Positions 9,406 through 18,302 of a stretch of 64,000 nucleotides of DNA are shown here, one piece after another. The DNA lies in contig NZ_AQYB01000032.1 of the NCBI RefSeq assembly GCF_000377005.1, positions 62,001-126,000 on the forward strand. The letters run 5' to 3'. This stretch comes from Streptococcus minor DSM 17118. Lineage in GTDB: Bacteria; Bacillota; Bacilli; Lactobacillales; Streptococcaceae. Under the pieces are notes generated by a model, which was not told where the DNA came from, did not search any database, and saw nothing but the letters and a program-made list of their open reading frames with translations. A program made the translations under genes and the position numbers. Position 1 is the stretch's first letter. The number at the start of each line of letters is the position of its first letter.

Positions 9406-10311
9406 CTATCTACTTCTTTGTTTACCGGCATTGCGGTTGCTTTTCTTTGTAGGTGTTTGAATAGCTGAACTTGCCATCGGAGTCACATCCTTAGTAACTT
9501 TTTGTGCTTTTGGAGGATTTTTTGCAAATTCTTCTTCAATTTGTTTGCGGATTTTTGGTTTGATGATAAAGTTGGTGATAGCCTGCTGAATAATTCCAAA
9601 CACCCCGCCGACTACCCAGTAGAGAGTGACTCCAGCTGGTGAAGACCATGAGAAGAACATAATCATCAAGGGGTTCATCAACATGATAGAGCGGCTTTGC
9701 TTTTTCTGCTCCTCGTCCATGCCAACCTGCATAAGGATAGATTGGGCAAAATAGAAGAGACCAGCTAGGGCAATCAAGACCAGGCTACGGCTTCCAAGAT
9801 TAATGCCCATAAAGTTGGCTTCAGCAATACCCTCTGTGTAACGGGCAGCAAAGAAGAGAGCTGAGAAGAAAGGCATCTGAATGAGAAGCGGTAAACATCC
9901 CATGCCACCAAACATGCTAACACCGTACTCTTTTTGAGCAGCGAAGTAGGCTTGTTGAGCAGCCATTTGCTCTGCTTGTGTACTAGCCGTTTTCATTTTT
10001 TCCTGAAGAGGAGCTAGGATTGGTTTGAGGTAGTGCATCTTTTCAGACTGGATGCTAGCCTTCCAAGACTGATAGAGGCCCAAGGGTAAAATTAAAAAGC
10101 GAACGAGGAGGGTTACGATGATAATACCAGCACCAAATCCCAAACCTTGCTCTTCAGCAAAGTAGGTGATGATATTGGCCATGGGTTGTCCAATAAAGTT
10201 CCAAACCATACCAGTAGGATTTCCACTCTTATCTACACTTACACAGCCAGATAAGAAGAGCAAACTTGAAAGGGCAAAGCCCGATAACAAGATACGATTA
10301 ATTTTTTTCAC
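9406..10311 (-). CDS. yidC: Membrane protein insertase YidC (YidC2-like, lipoprotein type)
   Basis: YidC/Oxa1 inserts membrane proteins with or without SecYEG. The 301-residue product starts at GTG with an upstream AAGGAAA. It has a lipoprotein signal (LFLSGC, Cys near 23), the Oxa1 core of five membrane segments, and a long basic tail ending KSNRNAGKQRSR. That tail fits the YidC2 type of streptococci, which can bind ribosomes. It lies 69 bases after acyP on the same strand and may share its transcript. Assignment to YidC2 rather than YidC1 rests on the tail and the acyP neighbour. Confidence 0.95.
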   Translation of the reverse strand: MKKINRILLSGFALSSLLFLSGCVSVDKSGNPTGMVWNFIGQPMANIITYFAEEQGLGFGAGIIIVTLLVRFLILPLGLYQSWKASIQSEKMHYLKPILAPLQEKMKTASTQAEQMAAQQAYFAAQKEYGVSMFGGMGCLPLLIQMPFFSALFFAARYTEGIAEANFMGINLGSRSLVLIALAGLFYFAQSILMQVGMDEEQKKQSRSIMLMNPLMIMFFSWSSPAGVTLYWVVGGVFGIIQQAITNFIIKPKIRKQIEEEFAKNPPKAQKVTKDVTPMASSAIQTPTKKSNRNAGKQRSR

Positions 10312-10380
10312 GATTTTATTTCCTTTTTTTCAAGATAAGTTCTATTTTACTGGTTTTCAGCCAAATATTCAAGTCAGACC

Positions 10381-10659
10381 TCAGTTGCTCATCTTAAAAT
10401 CTGTAAAATCTTCAAAATGGGCCATGGTCACATCCAAATAGGTGACCTTAGACATACGGGAAGGACCTTTGCGGATTTCATGGATGAATTTGCTGAGCTT
10501 CTCAGAATTGTCAGATTGGGCAAGTATAGTGACTGTTCCGTCCTCATTATTCCAGACGCGGCCATAGATTTCTCCGATGTCCATGGCTAAAAACTGGACG
10601 GACCAGCGAAAACCAACACCCTGTACTCGACCAGAGGCAATCATTTTAACCTTTCTCAT
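10381..10659 (-). CDS. acyP: Acylphosphatase
   Basis: This small enzyme (92 residues) hydrolyses acyl phosphates such as carbamoyl phosphate or 1,3-bisphosphoglycerate. The phosphate loop GRVQGVGFR carries the catalytic arginine, and the Asn lies in GRVWNNEDG. A good ribosome site (AGGAGGG) precedes the ATG. It is divergent from the rRNA methyltransferase gene at 10738 and lies upstream of yidC on the same strand, a pairing I recall from pneumococcus. Confidence 0.95.
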   Translation of the reverse strand: MRKVKMIASGRVQGVGFRWSVQFLAMDIGEIYGRVWNNEDGTVTILAQSDNSEKLSKFIHEIRKGPSRMSKVTYLDVTMAHFEDFTDFKMSN

Positions 10660-10678
10660 TTTTTGCCCTCCTATCTTT

Positions 10679-10707
10679 TTGACAAGAACTTTACTTTATT
10701 ATATCAT
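10679..10707 (+). promoter_or_regulatory. Promoter of the SpoU-type methyltransferase
   Basis: Consensus TTGACA, a 17-base spacer, then TATCAT. It lies in the divergent region between acyP and the methyltransferase gene. Confidence 0.8.
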
Positions 10708-10737
10708 TGTTGGCAAAGAAAGAAAATGGGGAATTGC

Positions 10738-11478
10738 ATGGAAATCATTCGCTCAAAGAGCAATCAGTTGATTAAACAGGCTAAAAAGTTGCAACAAAAG
10801 AAATATCGAAAAACTTCTTATTTGATTGAGGGATGGCATTTGCTAGAGGAGGCCAGACAATCAGGCGCCATTATTCAACAAATTTTTGTGACAGAAGATG
10901 GACTACATCAACTGGATACAAAGAGTCCAGTCAAGGTAGTTAGTCCAGAGATATTGGCAGAGTTATCTGATAGCGTAACACCACAAGGGGTTGTTGCTCA
11001 AATTGCTTTGCCCCAGCAAGAGCTACCCCACGTTCTAAATGGTAAATATTTGGTGTTGGAAGATGTTCAAGATCCAGGCAATGTCGGGACGATGATTCGG
11101 ACGGCGGATGCTGCTGGCTATGATGGGGTTTTTGTTTCGGAGAAGACAGCTGATATTTATAACATGAAGGTCTTACGCTCAATGCAGGGAAGTCATTTTC
11201 ATCTGCCGGTTTATCGTGTAAATCTACCAGCATTAGTTGAACACTTTCAGACCAATCAGGTTCCTATTTACGCTACTACTTTATCGAAAGATTCTGTTGA
11301 TTATAAAAAGGTGAATATTCCAAGTTCTTTTGCCTTGGTCATGGGAAATGAAGGGCAGGGGATTTCGGATTTTATAGCTGAATATGCAAACCAACTGGTT
11401 CATATTCCGATGCCAGGCCAGGCTGAGAGTCTCAATGTGGCTGTGGCAGCAGGGATTTTACTATTTAGTTTTATTTAA
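10738..11478 (+). CDS. SpoU/TrmH-family RNA 2'-O-ribose methyltransferase
   Basis: A SPOUT-class methyltransferase, most like RlmB/TrmH enzymes of 23S rRNA. It is 246 residues from ATG 10738. An N-terminal substrate-binding domain (about 1-95) is followed by the knotted SpoU domain. Motif 1 lies in DVQDPGNVGTMIRTADAAG (conserved N and R), motif 2 in LVMGNEGQG, and motif 3 in IPMPGQAESLNVAVAAG. ATG 10726 is also possible; 10738 is preferred because homologues as I recall them begin near the MEIIRSKSN-type start. The exact target nucleotide cannot be told from sequence. Confidence 0.92.
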   Translation: MEIIRSKSNQLIKQAKKLQQKKYRKTSYLIEGWHLLEEARQSGAIIQQIFVTEDGLHQLDTKSPVKVVSPEILAELSDSVTPQGVVAQIALPQQELPHVLNGKYLVLEDVQDPGNVGTMIRTADAAGYDGVFVSEKTADIYNMKVLRSMQGSHFHLPVYRVNLPALVEHFQTNQVPIYATTLSKDSVDYKKVNIPSSFALVMGNEGQGISDFIAEYANQLVHIPMPGQAESLNVAVAAGILLFSFI

Positions 11479-11496
11479 GTAATTGAGAGTAAACTG

Positions 11497-11505
11497 TGCT
11501 ATAAT
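11497..11505 (+). promoter_or_regulatory. Extended -10 promoter of the HD-domain gene
   Basis: TGcTATAAT, with no -35 at normal spacing. The same nine bases occur at 2037-2045. Confidence 0.55.
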
Positions 11506-11526
11506 GATAGAAATGAGGTACAATTT

Positions 11527-12015
11527 ATGACAGCTTATTTGAAAGATGAGGAATATATGGCTCATGTCGGTCATTTGATTGATACTACAAGGGTTCAACG
11601 TTTAGGTGAAATTACGCATCATTACCATTCGACCCGCCTAGAGCATTCCATCAATGTTTCGTATACCAGCTATAAGGTAGCCAAGAAGCTCGGCTGGGAT
11701 GCCAAATCAACAGCCAGAGGGGGCCTCTTGCATGATTTGTTTTATTACGATTGGAGAGATACCAAGTTCAACAAGAGTCATGCTTGGATCCATCCTCGGA
11801 TAGCAGTTAGAAATGCTCAGAAGCTAACAGCCCTCAATAAAATTGAAAAAGATATTATTGTTAAGCATATGTTTGGAGCCACCATTGCACCACCGCGATA
11901 CAAGGAATCTTGGATTGTGACCTGTGTGGACAAGTACTGGGCTGTCAGAGAGGCTACTCTCCCTTGGCAGCATAAGTGGAAAAATCGTAAGATTCTTCGC
12001 TTGAAAATACCATAA
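11527..12015 (+). CDS. HD-domain phosphohydrolase, small
   Basis: A 162-residue protein with an HD metal-dependent phosphohydrolase fold. His residues near 33-38 (HHYHSTRLEHS) and the HD pair in GGLLHDLF (about 73-74) fit the signature, with a later Asp in VTCVDKYWAV. The substrate is unknown; nucleotides are typical for the superfamily. The ATG follows ATGAGGT at suitable spacing. It has its own promoter and lies 31 bases before the Bax-inhibitor gene, which may be co-transcribed. Confidence 0.85.
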   Translation: MTAYLKDEEYMAHVGHLIDTTRVQRLGEITHHYHSTRLEHSINVSYTSYKVAKKLGWDAKSTARGGLLHDLFYYDWRDTKFNKSHAWIHPRIAVRNAQKLTALNKIEKDIIVKHMFGATIAPPRYKESWIVTCVDKYWAVREATLPWQHKWKNRKILRLKIP

Positions 12016-12046
12016 AATTTCGATTTAGATTTAAAGGAGACATATT

Positions 12047-12742
12047 ATGAACAACAATCCTATTATGATGGAGCAAACGGAGGTTACAGCCCTCAATCGT
12101 TTCTTTGCAAAAATTTATGGCTATGTGGCCATGGGCATAGGCCTGTCAGCTCTAGTGGCTTATCTATCATTGACGGTCTTTTTTGAAGCAACTCTTCAAT
12201 TAGTCATGGGTGGGCGATTGGTTATCTGGCTGATTATGTTAGCAGAAATTGCCTTGGTGATGTTTGCCTCAACAGCTGCAGCTAAAAATAGCCCGATGGC
12301 TTTGCCACTTTTCATCGCTTATTCTGCTATCAATGGATTTACCATTTCTATCGTCCTCTGGTTTTATGTTCAAGAGACGATTCTTCTAGCTTTTGTCACA
12401 GCAGTTGGTATGTTTGCGGTTATGGCAATTATCGGTGCGACCACTAAGAAAAATTTATCAGGCATGGGGCAAGCCCTACTTGCTGCCTTGGTTGGTATCA
12501 TCATTGCTAGTGTGGTCAATATGTTTTTACAAAGTTCAGGCATGAGTTTCATCATTTCTCTGATCTCCGTTGTCATCTTTGCGGGCTTGATTGCCTACGA
12601 TAATCAACGTATCCGCTATGTCTTTGAGGAAACAGGCGGTGAAGTTCAGGAAGGATGGGCAATCTCTCTAGCTCTACAACTCTACCTTGACTTTGTCAAT
12701 CTCTTTCTTAATCTTCTTCGTATCTTTGGACGTAGAGACTAA
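12047..12742 (+). CDS. Bax inhibitor-1/YccA-family integral membrane protein
   Basis: A 231-residue polytopic protein with seven probable membrane segments, of the BI-1 (TMBIM) family. The C-terminal aspartate pattern seen in BsYetJ-type proton-sensitive calcium leak channels is represented by IAYDNQRIRYVFEE and the final LYLDFVNLFLNLLRIFGRRD segment. Bacterial function is not settled. AAAGGAG gives a strong ribosome site before ATG 12047. A hairpin terminator follows. Confidence 0.92.
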   Translation: MNNNPIMMEQTEVTALNRFFAKIYGYVAMGIGLSALVAYLSLTVFFEATLQLVMGGRLVIWLIMLAEIALVMFASTAAAKNSPMALPLFIAYSAINGFTISIVLWFYVQETILLAFVTAVGMFAVMAIIGATTKKNLSGMGQALLAALVGIIIASVVNMFLQSSGMSFIISLISVVIFAGLIAYDNQRIRYVFEETGGEVQEGWAISLALQLYLDFVNLFLNLLRIFGRRD

Positions 12743-12752
12743 TGTGCTACAA

Positions 12753-12780
12753 AACCATCAACTTAGTTGGTGGTTTTTTA
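12753..12780 (+). terminator. Terminator after the Bax inhibitor-1 gene
   Basis: AACCATCAAC pairs with GTTGGTGGTT (one G-U) across a three-base loop, followed by TTTTTT. Confidence 0.85.
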
Positions 12781-13080
12781 TCTGCATCAGAGCCAGTTGC
12801 ACTAACCAGTGTACTCATCGTTTTATTTGACTATCTATAAAATTTTCAGGAAGAAATAAAAGACCATACACTGGCTGTAGAATTTTTCCGGGTTGATAGT
12901 GGCCGATAGTTTTGATAGCAATGGACTTGGAAGTTTGAAGTCTAACTGTGCAAGTGATACCATAGCAGGCTCTCCATACTAGTACACTGCTTGTCTGAAT
13001 GCCTTAGGAGAAGGCAAGGAATGTGGTGATTTTTGCCTCATGTCATTGGAAGGCTTTGTAAAATAAATAGCTTAATCAGC
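12781..13080 (+). other. 300-base region without a recognisable gene
   Basis: No start and ribosome site lead to a convincing protein. Both strands contain open stretches of 20-40 codons broken by single stops, for example plus-strand codons from about 12905 (DSFDSNGLGSLKSNCASD) and a minus-strand run in 12840-13065. This looks like a decayed coding remnant rather than random spacer. I cannot name the ancestor. Confidence 0.4.
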
Positions 13081-13085
13081 CAAGT

Positions 13086-13114
13086 CTGACTGATTGTTTA
13101 ATCTATGGTATAAT
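13086..13114 (+). promoter_or_regulatory. Promoter of lysA
   Basis: CTGACT, a 17-base spacer, then TATAAT with an extended TGg. An AATCAG...CTGATT inverted repeat overlaps the -35 box and could be an operator. Confidence 0.65.
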
Positions 13115-13139
13115 AGAAAACTAAAAGGAGAAAGACGCT

Positions 13140-14381
13140 ATGACCAAGACCCCCTTTGTAACAGAAGCTCAATTGACAAACATAACAACCCAATTTCCGA
13201 CTCCATTTCATCTCTATGATGAAAAGGGGATCCGAGAAACAGCACGTGCTGTTAATGCAGCCTTCGCTTGGAATCCAGGCTTCAAAGAGTATTTTGCTGT
13301 AAAGGCGACACCGACACCAGCTATTTTGAAAATTTTACAAGAGGAAGGTTGTGGTGTGGACTGTGCGACTGATACAGAGTTGGTTATGGCAGAACGGCTA
13401 GGGTTCAAGGATATTTGCTTTACATCCAATGTAACCAAGGCTTCCGAGTATATATTGGCTCGCAAGGTCAATGCCATTATCAATTTGGATGCCTACGAGC
13501 ATATCGCATTTCTAGAAGAAGTCGCAGGATTGCCTGAGACGGTCTCTTTACGCTACAATCCAGGTGGTGTATTCTCCTTGGGAACAGATATTATGGACCA
13601 TCCTGAAGAATCTAAGTTTGGTATGACCAAGGAGCAGCTGATTCAAGGCTATAAAGACTTGCAGGCAAAGGGAGTTCAGAAGTTTGGTCTTCATGCCTTC
13701 CTAGCTTCCAACACGGTCACTAATGACTACTATCCGACCTTGGCGGGCCAACTCTTTGAGTTAGCAGTAGAAATTAAGACACTAACGGGAGTAGAGTTAG
13801 ATTTTATCGATCTATCGGGTGGTATCGGTGTGGACTACAGCCCTGAAAACAAGCAAAATAATATTGCGGTGATTGGGGCTGGGGTTCATGCTAAATTTGA
13901 TGAAATTTTAGTGCCAAATGGTCTTGGAGCTGTTAAGATTTATACGGAATTGGGACGCTTCATGTTGGCACCTCACGGACATTTGGTGACCAAGGTTCTC
14001 CATATTAAAGATACGTATCGCCGCTATGTCGGGGTGGATGCAACTGCAGCCAATCTCATGCGACCAGCCTTTTACGGAGCGTATCATCACATTACCAATA
14101 TTTCTAACCCACGTGGTCCTGTAGAGGTGGTCGATGTTACGGGGAGTCTCTGTGAAAACAATGATAAATTTGCGAAAAATCGTGCATTACCACAGGTTCG
14201 TGTAGGCGATACCTTGATTATTCACGATGCTGGTGCTCACGGCTTTTCAATGGGCTACAATTACAATGGTCGTCTCCGTTCAGCAGAGATTCTCTTACAA
14301 GAAGACGGAAGTCCGCGCTTGATTCGTCGGGCGGAAACTATGGATGATTACTTTGCAACGATTACTGGTTTTGACTTTTAA
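13140..14381 (+). CDS. lysA: Diaminopimelate decarboxylase
   Basis: This PLP enzyme decarboxylates meso-diaminopimelate to L-lysine, the last step of lysine synthesis; lysine is also the cross-linking residue of streptococcal peptidoglycan. It is 413 residues. The PLP lysine lies in YFAVKATPTP (about 52-61), the phosphate-binding loop in LSGGIGVDY, substrate residues in YTELGRFMLAPHG, and the dimer-site cysteine in TGSLCENND. AAAGGAG precedes the ATG. Related carboxynorspermidine decarboxylases share the fold, but the motifs fit LysA better. Monocistronic by position. Confidence 0.92.
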   Translation: MTKTPFVTEAQLTNITTQFPTPFHLYDEKGIRETARAVNAAFAWNPGFKEYFAVKATPTPAILKILQEEGCGVDCATDTELVMAERLGFKDICFTSNVTKASEYILARKVNAIINLDAYEHIAFLEEVAGLPETVSLRYNPGGVFSLGTDIMDHPEESKFGMTKEQLIQGYKDLQAKGVQKFGLHAFLASNTVTNDYYPTLAGQLFELAVEIKTLTGVELDFIDLSGGIGVDYSPENKQNNIAVIGAGVHAKFDEILVPNGLGAVKIYTELGRFMLAPHGHLVTKVLHIKDTYRRYVGVDATAANLMRPAFYGAYHHITNISNPRGPVEVVDVTGSLCENNDKFAKNRALPQVRVGDTLIIHDAGAHGFSMGYNYNGRLRSAEILLQEDGSPRLIRRAETMDDYFATITGFDF

Positions 14382-14406
14382 AAGATGTTTTGGATGTGAT
14401 TTGCAA

Positions 14407-14435
14407 TTGTCAATCATCTGGGATTTTGATATAAT
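14407..14435 (+). promoter_or_regulatory. Promoter of yneF
   Basis: TTGTCA, a 17-base spacer, then TATAAT preceded by TGa. A strong promoter by consensus. Confidence 0.85.
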
Positions 14436-14468
14436 AAGAGGAATACAATCTAAGGAGATAGAAAAATC

Positions 14469-14705
14469 ATGAATCTTGGTCTTGCAATTTTATTGATCAT
14501 CGTCGCTTTGGCGGGTGGAGTAGCATTGGGGATGTTTATTGCTCGTAAACAAGTCGAAAAGATGATTGCTGACAAGCCGATTTTAGATGAAAATGCTCTT
14601 CGTGTGATGATGACACAAATGGGTCAAAAACCAAGCGAAGCCAAAGTACAGCAAGCATATCGTCAAATCAAGGCTCAGCAAAAACAAGCTGCGAAGAAAA
14701 AATAA
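14469..14705 (+). CDS. yneF: UPF0154 (YneF-like) small membrane protein
   Basis: A 78-residue protein with one N-terminal membrane segment (about 3-24) and a basic cytoplasmic tail containing [20 protein letters not shown], the signature of the UPF0154/YneF family common in Firmicutes. Function is unknown. Ribosome site TAAGGAGA. It has a consensus promoter and its own terminator, so it is expressed alone and probably strongly. Confidence 0.93.
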   Translation: MNLGLAILLIIVALAGGVALGMFIARKQVEKMIADKPILDENALRVMMTQMGQKPSEAKVQQAYRQIKAQQKQAAKKK

Positions 14706-14712
14706 GAATATT

Positions 14713-14743
14713 GGGACTGGGATACACTCCCAAGTCCCTTTTT
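14713..14743 (+). terminator. Terminator after yneF
   Basis: GGGACTGGGA pairs with TCCCAAGTCCC (one bulge), then TTTTT. Confidence 0.8.
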
Positions 14744-14830
14744 CGAGCCAGAAGGTTAGGGATTTATTCCCTTAAAAATGATAGAAAGAATGGATATGGG
14801 CTCTCAATTTAGCCCTGACTAGCTAAGAGT

Positions 14831-15625
14831 ATGGATAATCGACCAATTGGTTTTTTGGATTCTGGAGTGGGCGGTCTGACAGTGGCCCGAGAACTCATGC
14901 GCCAGCTTCCTCATGAAGAAATTGTATATATCGGCGATTCGGCTAGGGCTCCCTATGGTCCAAGGTCGGCCGAGCAAATTAGGAGCTTTACTTGGGAATT
15001 GGTCAATTTTCTCTTGACCAAGAATGTTAAGATGATTGTCTTTGCCTGCAACACTGCAACAGCAGTAGCTTGGGAAGAGGTCAAGGAAAAATTGGATATT
15101 CCCGTTTTGGGGGTGATTTTGCCAGGCGCTTCAGCGGCTATCAAAGCTACTCGTAATGGGAAAATCGGAGTTCTAGGGACACCCATGACAATCCAATCGG
15201 ACATCTACCGCCACAAGATTCAGGCCCTTTCACCAGAAACAGAAATAGAGAATTTGGCCTGCCCGAAATTCGTCCCTCTGGTAGAATCGAACAATTACAA
15301 ATCCAGTCTGGCTAAGAAGGTAGTCTATGAAACCCTACGGCCCTTAGTCGGCAAAGTAGATACCCTTGTTCTAGGTTGCACTCATTATCCCTTACTTCGG
15401 GCCATCATCCAAAATGTCATGGGCCAGGATGTGAAATTAATTGATTCAGGAGCAGAATGTGCCCGTGACATTTCGGTCTTGCTCAATTATTTCGAGATTA
15501 ACCGTAGTCGAACAGCAGAGCCACTCAAACATACCTTTTACACAACAGCTAGCCCCATGGCCTTTCGCGAGATTGCGGAGGATTGGCTAGCTATGGACCT
15601 TATCGTGGAGCATGTGACCCTATGA
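14831..15625 (+). CDS. murI: Glutamate racemase
   Basis: MurI converts L- to D-glutamate for the peptidoglycan stem peptide. It is 264 residues, normal for the family. The two catalytic cysteines lie in FACNTATA (about 74) and LGCTHYPLL (about 185). The N-terminal [12 protein letters not shown] and [10 protein letters not shown] motifs are intact. No strong Shine-Dalgarno sequence precedes ATG 14831. It is the first gene of a nine-gene run to 20612 in which most junctions overlap or nearly touch. Confidence 0.97.
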   Translation: MDNRPIGFLDSGVGGLTVARELMRQLPHEEIVYIGDSARAPYGPRSAEQIRSFTWELVNFLLTKNVKMIVFACNTATAVAWEEVKEKLDIPVLGVILPGASAAIKATRNGKIGVLGTPMTIQSDIYRHKIQALSPETEIENLACPKFVPLVESNNYKSSLAKKVVYETLRPLVGKVDTLVLGCTHYPLLRAIIQNVMGQDVKLIDSGAECARDISVLLNYFEINRSRTAEPLKHTFYTTASPMAFREIAEDWLAMDLIVEHVTL

Positions 15626-16614
15626 CAAAAAAGATTTACGAATACAAGGATGAAGATAATTGGTTCATCGGAACCTGGGCAGGTTTTAATTACTTCACTT
15701 GCTTTGGTGACGATACCGTTTTTGAAGCTGTTCAAAAGGATTTTCATCATCTACTAGACCAACTACAGGAATCAGGTCTGCAAATCCATGTCGTTTCCTA
15801 TCAGTCTCGCTTTCGCTTGATCGCTTTTCTCATTGAGATGATTCAGGATAAGACGAAACGTTCTTTGAAACTACGCCAACAGGCTGGTGCCATTCTGGTG
15901 ACAGAAGAAGAAAAACTTGTTGCAGTGCAGTTGCCAGAAGGCGGTGCTTCTTTGGGAGACTTTTTTGGGTCACAAGTAGTATCTTCTGCTGACTTGGGAG
16001 ATAGCATTCTGATTGCTACTAAGAACGAGGGTAAGACAAATGAATTTCGTCAGTTCTTTGCCAAACTGGGCTACAAGGTTGAAAATCTTCATGCTTATCC
16101 AGACCTACCAGATGTGGCAGAGACAGGTATGACTTTTGAAGAGAATGCTCGCCTCAAGGCAGAAACCATTGCACAGTTAACTGGTAAGATGGTTTTAGCG
16201 GATGACTCAGGATTAAAGGTAGACAAACTAGGTGGTTTGCCAGGTGTCTGGTCTGCTCGTTTCTCAGGACCGGATGCCACTGATGCTAGTAACAACGCTA
16301 AACTCCTACATGAATTGGCCATGGTCTTTGAGCCAAAGGAACGTTCTGCCCAATTTCATTGTACTCTAGTGATGGCCGCACCGCATGCAGAAAGTTTGGT
16401 TGTCGAAGCAGACTGGGCAGGCTATATTGCGATGGCGCCACAGGGGGACCATGGTTTTGGTTATGATCCGCTTTTCCTTGTAGGAGACAGCGGCAAAACA
16501 TCGGCTGAGTTAACTCTAGAAGAAAAAAATCAGATTTCCCACCGTGCAAAAGCATTAGAAAAATTAGTGGAGGCCTTTCCATCATGGCAAGAGAAACTAG
16601 CAAAACAATCTTAG
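15622..16614 (+). CDS. rdgB: Non-canonical purine NTP pyrophosphatase (RdgB/HAM1) with N-terminal extension
   Basis: It hydrolyses ITP, dITP and XTP to monophosphates, keeping deaminated purines out of nucleic acid. The start ATGA overlaps the murI stop, giving 330 residues. The HAM1 domain starts near residue 130 with [14 protein letters not shown] and continues with [22 protein letters not shown] (shown in part) and HGFGYDPLF. The first 125 or so residues are an extra domain not present in the E. coli enzyme, as I recall an extension in streptococcal versions. Its role is unknown. It is coupled to murI upstream and to the phosphodiesterase downstream. Confidence 0.93.
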   Translation: MTKKIYEYKDEDNWFIGTWAGFNYFTCFGDDTVFEAVQKDFHHLLDQLQESGLQIHVVSYQSRFRLIAFLIEMIQDKTKRSLKLRQQAGAILVTEEEKLVAVQLPEGGASLGDFFGSQVVSSADLGDSILIATKNEGKTNEFRQFFAKLGYKVENLHAYPDLPDVAETGMTFEENARLKAETIAQLTGKMVLADDSGLKVDKLGGLPGVWSARFSGPDATDASNNAKLLHELAMVFEPKERSAQFHCTLVMAAPHAESLVVEADWAGYIAMAPQGDHGFGYDPLFLVGDSGKTSAELTLEEKNQISHRAKALEKLVEAFPSWQEKLAKQS

Positions 16615-17114
16615 TCATGAGTGATTCTCATGGCAATCGAGGAATTGTGCAAGAACTGAAAGATTATTATCTGGATAAAGTAGATGCCATCTTTCATAAT
16701 GGAGATTCGGAACTGGCGAGTGGAGATCCTATTTGGGATGGCATCCAGGTAGTGGCTGGTAACTGTGATTACGATTCTGGTTATGCAGAAAAGCTAGTCA
16801 CGGACTTGGCTGGTTGCCGGATAGCTCAAACTCATGGCCACCTTTATCGTATCAACTATACCTGGCAAAATCTAGATTACTGGGCTCAGGAAGTAGATGC
16901 GGACCTCTGCCTCTACGGACATTTGCATGCAGCTGCCGTTGAGAAGAGAGGGAAGACTATCTTTCTCAATCCTGGTTCTGTCCAACAACCTCGTGGTCCT
17001 ATACAGACCAAGCTTTATGCCTTGGTGACCATTACAAGCGAGGTTTTATCCGTTCGTTTTTACAATCTAGAACACGAAGAATATACGGCACTTGCAAAGG
17101 ATTTTCGACGATGA
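16584..17114 (+). CDS. YfcE/MJ0936-type metallophosphoesterase
   Basis: A 176-residue calcineurin-like phosphodiesterase with the five metal motifs: MSDSHGN, HNGDSE, GNCDYD, THGH and GHLHA. Relatives hydrolyse phosphodiesters with Mn or Zn; the physiological substrate is unknown. ATG 16584 overlaps the previous gene by 31 bases. An internal ATG at 16617 would cut off the first strand, so the longer form is preferred. Translation is probably coupled to rdgB upstream. Confidence 0.93.
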   Translation: MARETSKTILVMSDSHGNRGIVQELKDYYLDKVDAIFHNGDSELASGDPIWDGIQVVAGNCDYDSGYAEKLVTDLAGCRIAQTHGHLYRINYTWQNLDYWAQEVDADLCLYGHLHAAAVEKRGKTIFLNPGSVQQPRGPIQTKLYALVTITSEVLSVRFYNLEHEEYTALAKDFRR

Positions 17115-17563
17115 TTTCACCCAAAATAGAACGATTTTTACTGGAACAGGAAGATACTTTCCTGACTCCGGCTGATAAACTGGCTGTTATTATTGATAGC
17201 CATAATATCGATCATGCCAAGTTGCTTTTGAGTCATATGACTTTCTCACGTGTGCCTGTGGTGACAGAGGATAATCACTTTGTTGGGACCATTGGACTCA
17301 ATGATATTGTCCAGTATCAGGTAGGGCAAGAGTTAAGCGATGATGAATTGCAACAAGATATTGCTCTTATAACCAAGAGGGATGTTACCACGGTTCGAGA
17401 AAATTACGAACTAGCAGATGTTCTACGCAAGCTGATTGACGAATCCTTCCTGCCAGTTCTGGGAGAAGAGGATGAGTTCCTGGGCATCATTACCCGCAAG
17501 TCCATCCTGAAAGCTGTCAATGCTTTGGTACATAGCTTTGATATTGTCGAGAAAAATAAGTAG
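17111..17563 (+). CDS. cbpB: CBS-domain protein, CbpB/DarB-like
   Basis: A 150-residue protein made of two CBS domains (about 10-70 and 85-145). Single CBS-pair proteins of this size in Firmicutes (CbpB of Listeria, DarB of Bacillus) bind cyclic di-AMP and signal to the stringent factor Rel. The resemblance is by length and layout (SPKIERFLL at the start, LGEEDEFLGIITRKSILKAV at the end). ATGA overlap with the upstream gene. A ligand role here is inference. Confidence 0.85.
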   Translation: MISPKIERFLLEQEDTFLTPADKLAVIIDSHNIDHAKLLLSHMTFSRVPVVTEDNHFVGTIGLNDIVQYQVGQELSDDELQQDIALITKRDVTTVRENYELADVLRKLIDESFLPVLGEEDEFLGIITRKSILKAVNALVHSFDIVEKNK

Positions 17564-17564
17564 T

Positions 17565-18302
17565 ATGGAAAAATATATTTCAGACTTTTTAGCAAAAAAA
17601 GAGTTGGCAGAAAATTCTCGACTGGCCTATCAGTATGATCTGCAACAGTTTGTTCATCTTTGTCAGAATCAGGTTTCAACAGCTAAGCTGGCCATTTATC
17701 AGGCCTCTATTCAGGATTGCAAGATGAGTGTTCAAAAACGTAAGCAGTCAGCTGTCAATCAGTTTTTATATTTTCTTTATGAAGAGGGTTATCTAGATCG
17801 TTTTTACAAATTGAAATCTAGTCAATCCGTTAAGCATGAGCGTCAACCTGTGCCACAGGTAGCTGAGGAACTGTCGCTTCTTTGGCAGGAAACCCCCTAT
17901 CAAGAAGGTCAGTTGATTGCTCTCCTAGTTGCCAATTTAGGTCTGACACCTAGTGAGATTGCTGGTCTGCGTCAAGAAGAACTCAATCTAGATTTTCAGA
18001 TGTTGACTCTGGAGAAGGCTAGAGACAGACGGATTATTTCCCTCCCTAAAGAGCTTCTTCCTTATCTGCAAGGGTTGCCATCGGGAACCTATCTCTTTGA
18101 TAAGAAAGGACAACCCTATTCTCGTCAGTGGTTTTTCAATCGCTTGTCAGAATTTGCAGCCTCTATCGGACATAGAGAATGGACAGCACAGTATTTACGT
18201 GATCAGTATATCTTGTCACAATTAGCGAAAGGTCAAAGTCTAGATAAACTGGCCAAGCAACTAGGGCTTCGTTCGCCCATGAGTTTAGAAAAATATAGAT
18301 AA
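17565..18302 (+). CDS. XerD-like tyrosine recombinase homologue lacking catalytic residues
   Basis: This 245-residue protein has a SAM-like core-binding N-terminal domain and a tyrosine-recombinase catalytic fold. The usual first arginine (GLR in integrases) is replaced by Thr in [12 protein letters not shown] near residue 126, and the HxxR box reads [13 protein letters not shown] terminal tyrosine remains in LEKYR. This fits the streptococcal XerD-like family annotated as lacking active-site residues. It sits directly before scpA, so a role in chromosome segregation is plausible. Start ATG 17565 is one base after the cbpB stop; the gene overlaps scpA by one base. Confidence 0.9.
   Translation: MEKYISDFLAKKELAENSRLAYQYDLQQFVHLCQNQVSTAKLAIYQASIQDCKMSVQKRKQSAVNQFLYFLYEEGYLDRFYKLKSSQSVKHERQPVPQVAEELSLLWQETPYQEGQLIALLVANLGLTPSEIAGLRQEELNLDFQMLTLEKARDRRIISLPKELLPYLQGLPSGTYLFDKKGQPYSRQWFFNRLSEFAASIGHREWTAQYLRDQYILSQLAKGQSLDKLAKQLGLRSPMSLEKYR

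Noticed and set aside
15637..15644. TACGAATA, the core of the competence sigma-X box
   Set aside because: It lies inside the first codons of the NTP pyrophosphatase gene, in a run of overlapping genes, with no competence gene downstream. Probably chance codon use.
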